This document shows, piece after piece, positions 18,613 to 23,538 of a stretch of DNA of 23,538 bases (position 1 is its first letter; every line of letters begins with the position of its first letter). Below the pieces are notes generated by a model. It ran no database searches and was not told where the DNA came from. It saw nothing but the letters and a program-made list of their open reading frames with translations. This DNA comes from Thermomucor indicae-seudaticae (Eukaryota; Mucoromycota; Mucoromycetes; Mucorales; Lichtheimiaceae). Location: assembly GCA_000787465.1 (NCBI GenBank), contig JSYX01000559.1:1-23538 (forward strand), read 5' to 3'. Made by a program: the position numbers and the translations under genes.

Positions 18613-21547
18613 CTACACCTCAGTTTGGCTCAACTTGAGCACATATTCCAATTCCTCATCATAGTCGTTGTCTTGAGCTCCATGCGGCGACGGCGATGCA
18701 ACACCTCGGGATCGTGCATAGTTCCAAACTGTGGTGCTGCTACTACTACTGCGACCTATTGCCCTTTTCTGCCATTTATGACTAGCGTTGTCCTCGCCCA
18801 CAGCTGGCCATTCGTCTTCTTGATCATGATTCGCCGGCTGCTGTTGCTGCTGCGGGGGGGGCGGCATTTCATCAAAAGAGCTGCTTGACTGAGCATCCGA
18901 AACATTTTCGCTTGTACTCAGACTGGCTATCACGGCTTGCATCAACTCTTCATCATCGTCCACATAATCGCCAGCTGAAAACCCGTTTACAGCAGTACGA
19001 TCACTACCATTTTCGTTTTGAGATACTGTATCAGTTTGCTGACGCTTCATGTTGGTGTCCTCTTGCGAAATCATCAATGCATAAGCTAGTAGCTCTTCAT
19101 CGGATAGGCCGCCCAATGTCATCTTGTTCACAAATCTAGCATGTCGTTCTTGTTCCTTTCGTTCTTGTTTCAAAATCTCTTTGGACTCTTTCAAATCTTG
19201 CTTTAATTCGTACTGAAGATGGCGAGGATCATTGCCAGGCACACGTGCTTTCGGTCGCAATTGGTGTTTGTCCAACAGTTGCTTATCCGGAGAGAAATCC
19301 CATGTCTTGATCTGGTGACCGATGGTAGCCACACCTCGATAATTGTCGCACCATATATTCTTGACACTCGTAACATTAACATCAGTGCGATCAACCGGAG
19401 CATGTCGGGGTATCCTTTGCATAACCAAGATGAGCTGTTGATACCATATCCTTTTTCTTCCTTCCCTCGCTTACTTATTTCCAATGATATTCAGTAAAGA
19501 GCCTGTGAGAGGATCCCAAATGCGTATCCAACCGTCATTACTACACAGCGGTCGATTATTGGTCTACGTTGATTCACATGGACACTACCGAGCTTACCTT
19601 CCACTAACGACTTTAAAACCATCAACGAATAGTGCGCTGATAGAAGCATGATGCCCGTTTAATACTCTCCATGGCTGTATCTGACCCCCCGCGCTGTCTG
19701 TAGTAGCATCACCATTCCAAACGCAAACAGTACCACTAGTATCACCTGAAACCAGCAGGCGTGTATACTTCGTTGGTTTCGATTTCGGTAGTGCGTCTGA
19801 TTCTGGCGTCCCCTGAAAGCTGGCAGCCCCAGATCGGTTTGCACGTGTCTTCATAATCGACATATAAGAAGTCGCTTCGGCCCAAGGTGAAGTATCCCAT
19901 TCCATGCAGCTGATCGTGCCAACCAAATGACCTTGACTGAAGATCATCAAGCAATCGCCTGTCTCCATGTCGTACTTGTATATATCTTGAGAGCCACTGT
20001 ATGCCACCACTATGACACCTTTGTCACCATCGTGCTTAAGGCTCTGTACAGGCGAGTTTGCATCTACTGACGGCGGTGGTATAACAAGCCGATGATCTGA
20101 TCTGTCAGTTGGCGTATGACTCGGTGTGTTCTGACCCATCTGGCGTTGGTGTTGACGCTCACGATATTCTTTTGCAATTTGTCCAACATGGATATTCCAT
20201 ACAACAACGGTACCGTTTGCATAACCAGCGACAACACGATAATCCTTCGTTACATCCAAACAAGTCGGTCTTGCCATGACACCTGGTTTGGGAATTAGTA
20301 ATGGAGTCCGTGCTCTACTCTTACAGGACACATACCTGATAAACTTTCGATACAAGTTGCAGTTGGAACATCCCAAATTTTGACTGTACCATCTTCGCCA
20401 GCGCTCAGAACAATATCTTGCATGTTAACCGGCATTGCTAAAGCCGTTACAGGTCCCTGATGAAACTCTCCGAAAGCTCTAAGCTGTCGTCCCACTGGAG
20501 ATTTGGTACGAGTTGTCATCGTAATGAAGCCCGGATTAAAGCCCCACAGTATCCGCTGTCTATTTGGAGACTCAGTACATCATATGCCTAGGAAATTCGT
20601 TTGATAGCTTTCTTTACCTATCAAGCTTCACAGCATTAACACGTATAGGAACGCCGTCATCTGTGCTAAACAATCGTTGCTTATCCACTTTTCCTGTCAC
20701 TGGATTGCACCTGACTGCCATGCCTGCATAAAGCATTTAGAAGAAAAGAAAACTTGCATAGGTTTCCGAGTAATACCTTGTTCGGCGCTTGCGGCAAGCA
20801 TGGTGGAATTTTCCATATCCACGGCAATAGCATCAATAGAGCCCACTTTCGGGTTGAACTGGATAATCGACCCGCGACCCTTTTCCCATTTTCTTTCGAA
20901 CCAACACACCAAATTGAGCCCCCCTGGATTCTGTCGCTTAGAGTTGCCGCAGCCAATGACATACCTAATCAAGTGTGTCCGAAGGATATACTCCGATTTC
21001 CAGCTGTCCTTGCACAGACGCCTGAAAGGCAGTGTCCCGAAAAAAGCTTGGAACGCATCTTTCCCTTCAGGTCCCCACATAATTAGTCGTTTGATTACCT
21101 TTTTTGTTGTAAAGTTGTGCTATTGCGCTTACAGCAATTGTCGTCTGTTACGATCTGTCTCCAGTATCGGCACACCATGGCAACAGTTGCCAAAGATGTG
21201 GGGTCAAGGCGAGAAAAGACATGCATAAGAAGTTCTATCGAAAGTTGCTGGATATAGCAAGGACCGCTATTGTGTGGTATGGCATTATCAGTATAACCAG
21301 GAACTTTTACGAAAAGAAAGGGATTAGCAAGGATAGCATACTCGTAACGTAGTTGTTGTTGTCTCTTTTTGCGCCACTTTTTGCCTTTGTGGTCGCCGAG
21401 ACTGCCAGAAACTGAACGCGATTGCAAGCCATTCTGTTGATTTAAAATGTCCGAGTCCAGAAATGTCGTTTCGTTGTCTTTGTGTTGTTGTTCTGTATTT
21501 GTTGTTGCAAGTGTATCGTCAAGGCAGATATTGGACTCGAGAGACAT
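18613..21547 (-). CDS. UFO1: F-box/WD40 protein with three ubiquitin-interacting motifs
   Basis: A substrate receptor for SCF ubiquitin ligases, resembling S. cerevisiae Ufo1 and S. pombe Pof10. Eight exons (21547-21133, 21064-20965, 20892-20777, 20723-20618, 20559-20336, 20282-19598, 19540-19475, 19414-18613) give 837 aa in continuous phase. Domain order: low-complexity N-terminus; F-box at 99-138 (IQQLSIELLMHVFSRLDPTSL); WD40 repeats from about 190 to 600 (for example GEDGTVKIWD, GYANGTVVVWN, GDTSGTVCVWN, SNDGWIRIWD); a charged helix (about 635-670); and three UIMs near 674-690 (DEELLAYALMIS), 723-740 (DDDEELMQAVIASLS) and 821-835 (YDEELEYVLKLS), the last at the very C-terminus. In Ufo1 the UIMs mediate its own turnover. 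The start is the first ATG, 45 codons before a basic stretch. Confidence 0.87.
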
Positions 21548-22904
21548 GAAATGGCAGGGGGAAAAGGTCTTTCTTTTTCCTTCAAGTATTACAACGCTCG
21601 CTGCAAAAAGTGTTTAGACGTCACCGAACCAAGGGCCGTCCTCTTCTCGTACAGAAAAGTGAAAAATGAAAAGCGATGCTTTCCAGGGAAGAAATGCAAG
21701 AAGTTTGTGTGCAGAAACCCGAGAGGGCCTTTGTTAAGCAATTCGGTCCCCGACAAGCCACGTGCTTCTAACGGGCAGCTGTCCATTGCTGATGATGAGG
21801 TTGCATATTCTAAACTCTTTGGTAAACCCAAACAATGCTAGTTTCTTCTATGAAAGGTCCCTTTAGTTTTGAGGCTTTCCCTTTTCTTTTCGAAACTGCA
21901 AGCATCCTCATCTGAACACTCATTGAAACGTTACGCGGCTCTACTGTTCATCTCACAGGAGTTCGTCTATTGAGACTACAATGCAAGATATAAGATAATT
22001 TGATCCCTTTTTTAGAACGTTCGATCAAGAAAAAGCCGGCCAAGCTAGGTCCTTGCCCACAGGACAGACAAAGTTATGGTAAAGGATGAATGGTGACGTT
22101 AACACCAAGATATTTTATCGATACTATCGATTTCAGTTCAGACGGCATGGCTCAAGTTGTGTGTCTCCAGGTGCGATATCAATGTTCTACCGCTTCAAAT
22201 TCTCATGCTGAAAGGTTTTTCCTCTCTCCATTTTTCGAGAGTGGGTTTTTGTGAGACGTAGAAGCGGCGGTTTGCTCCCATCTCCATCCACATATTATAC
22301 CAACCAATACTTCAAGATGAATTCCTTTATAACCGCTTCCACCCATAACAGGTACGGGGTTGGTCCTGCCACTGCAGGATTACACTCCGGAGTAGGTACC
22401 ATGCTACTTTTACATGGAAGGTAAAGGAAAAGGCATATAACGAAGTTTGGACTTTTGTGCTGCTCTAGGTATAATTTTCCTCTACTGCAAGCCACGTTTC
22501 AGCGGAAGGTAAGCAAAGGCATCCTTTGTTCAACGTAAATCATGTACTCATTAGCCGTAATATTGGTTTCATTTTAGCGCAAACGTGGTTTGGAGTGGCT
22601 GCAAAGTATACCGTTAAGTACTGCAAAAATCCAATCAATAAACAGTATACCGTGGTGCACTCTTGATCTTGGATAAAACCGATATCCACGTGGTCCTCAC
22701 TTACTTTTGTATTTAATAGGATTATACTCCAAAACAGACTAGAAAAAAGATTTAAACCGTTCTCCAGGTACATTCATTGCACTTTTGATATGCTTTGATA
22801 GAGGATTTTCGCACACATACAATTCTAGTTACTGACAGGGGGATTCGTAAGCAGACTCAACTTTTGAGGAAATACTTACCCCTATGTGCAGCTTGTCTCA
22901 GAGG
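21548..22904. other. Intergenic region, no confident gene
   Basis: This contains the promoter of the F-box gene and about 1.3 kb in which I see no convincing gene. A plus-strand frame at 21551-21841 is open and Cys/Lys-rich (CKKCLDV) but begins within the F-box gene's leader and has no recognisable family. Pieces of a minus-strand frame occur around 22540-22773 with no domain. AT-rich stretches and TATCGATACTATCGAT (22118-22133) are the only notable composition. Confidence 0.5.
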
Positions 22905-23060
22905 TTATCGTAGGGGTCGTATTCGGGCGACCGTACAGTCTACGCCCGTCAGTACACGGTTCAATATTGCTGCCGGAGACATTTGGCCATACGGACATGG
23001 TCTCAAATTGTGGTCCGATCGGTCAAATTGTCGCTTTCTAGACAGCGAAGAGGAGCTCAT
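22905..23060 (-). CDS. Small minus-strand open reading frame, unidentified
   Basis: ATG at 23058-23060 opens a 51-codon frame starting MSSSSLSRKRQFDRSD and ending at a TAA at 22905-22907. The basic SRKR stretch resembles a nuclear signal. It may be a first exon: an internal GTAGAC could splice to frames further left, but I cannot assemble a complete protein. A competing plus-strand frame (22795-23217, 140 aa) covers the same bases. No family recognised. Confidence 0.25.
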   Translation of the reverse strand: MSSSSLSRKRQFDRSDHNLRPCPYGQMSPAAILNRVLTGVDCTVARIRPLR

Positions 23061-23272
23061 CTTAGAATTCAGAGATGACAAAACGGCAGAAAGTGATACT
23101 AAGTCGGACTTATCAAGACTTGTATCTGGTCGTCAACGAAGGAGATATGGGATTGAAAACCATTTGTGCAACCGACAACGTTCAATTGCTTTGAAGACAA
23201 AAGGTCAACATAAATGAGATTCTCAGCACGAGCACTATCGAGGTGTATCTAAGCAAATGAAGCGGGGAGAGT

Positions 23273-23538
23273 ATGGATCCAGGCTGGGATGATGCTTTCC
23301 ATTGGTTACTTCAAAAAATTCGATATTTGAGATATCCGAGGAGCATCACAAGAGACGATAAACATCGTGAGACGGTGTGTATCGGTGTTTTCGGACAGGC
23401 GAGAAATATTACTATAATAAAAGTTTTCTAATTATATTTATACAATTCAATCCAGCCAGATAAGGCCGTTCTTAATTATGTATCAGGAGCCTTCATTCAA
23501 GATGTACCTATCCACCTACAGTCGCAGTTCAAAAGTCA
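23273..23538 (+). CDS. 5' part of an unidentified gene running off the window
   Basis: ATG at 23273 opens a frame beginning MDPGWDDAFHWLLQKIRYL that looks protein-like for about 37 codons. It contains two usable donors, GTGTGT in phase 0 and GTGTTT in phase 1. Acceptors near 23451-23458, preceded by TTCTAATTA as a possible branch site, match these phases and lead into NYVSGAFIQDVPIHLQSQ, still open at the window end. The gene is therefore partial. I do not recognise the family. An out-of-frame upstream ATG overlaps the start. Confidence 0.4.

Noticed and set aside
20677..21228. 183-aa plus-strand frame
   Set aside because: Antisense to UFO1-like exons 1-4; no motif, and the minus strand encodes a clear F-box and WD40 protein.
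21551..21841. Cys/Lys-rich plus-strand frame as a zinc-finger gene
   Set aside because: The spacing of cysteines fits no zinc-binding pattern and the frame starts inside the divergent gene's leader; not called as a gene.

Overview
The window reads as nuclear DNA of an intron-rich, compact fungus, most likely an early-diverging lineage such as Mucoromycota. Genes carry many short introns (mostly 50-90 nt, some 34-41 nt). Conceptual splicing gives ordinary eukaryotic housekeeping proteins: RNA polymerase subunit RPB12, eIF2B beta, lunapark, an SCF F-box protein and a CUL4-type WD40 receptor. There are no prokaryotic signals. The species assignment is inference; all gene models were spliced by hand from the bases, with reading phase checked at every junction.

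Layout. 1-310: an array of CTCAAATG motifs ending in a short inverted repeat, then a tRNA-Ala(AGC) gene. 311-2238: mostly non-coding, with a 10-bp minisatellite and one doubtful small gene. 2239-4563 (+): long-chain acyl-CoA synthetase, six exons. 4724-7022 (-): nine-exon gene that I identify as a homologue of the Fanconi anaemia core-complex protein FANCA, but only its N-terminal half. 7273-9775: a divergent arsenic-type pair, an ArsC-like reductase (-) and an ACR3 arsenite exporter (+) with an unusual duplicated cysteine module at its N-terminus; an unexplained minus-strand reading frame lies between them. 9935-11103 (-): Vip1-like RRM protein. 11711-14418 (-): WD40 protein of the WDTC1/DCAF type. 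14692-16075 (-): lunapark. 16420-18067 (-): eIF2B beta, sharing a 119-bp promoter gap with RPB12 (18187-18489, +). 18613-21547 (-): F-box/WD40/triple-UIM protein of the UFO1 type. 21548-23538: largely non-coding, with two weak divergent gene candidates at the right edge, one running off the window.

The genes are independent transcription units rather than an operon. The only obvious functional neighbourhoods are the ArsC-like/ACR3 pair (arsenate reduction followed by arsenite export) and the eIF2B beta/RPB12 bidirectional promoter. Two proteins act with cullin ubiquitin ligases (UFO1-like with SCF, WDTC1-like with CUL4-DDB1). The most interesting items are the half-length FANCA homologue, the cysteine-rich extension on ACR3, two GC-AG introns, candidate introns of 29-41 nt, and the unexplained frames at 7760-8109 and 22905-23538.
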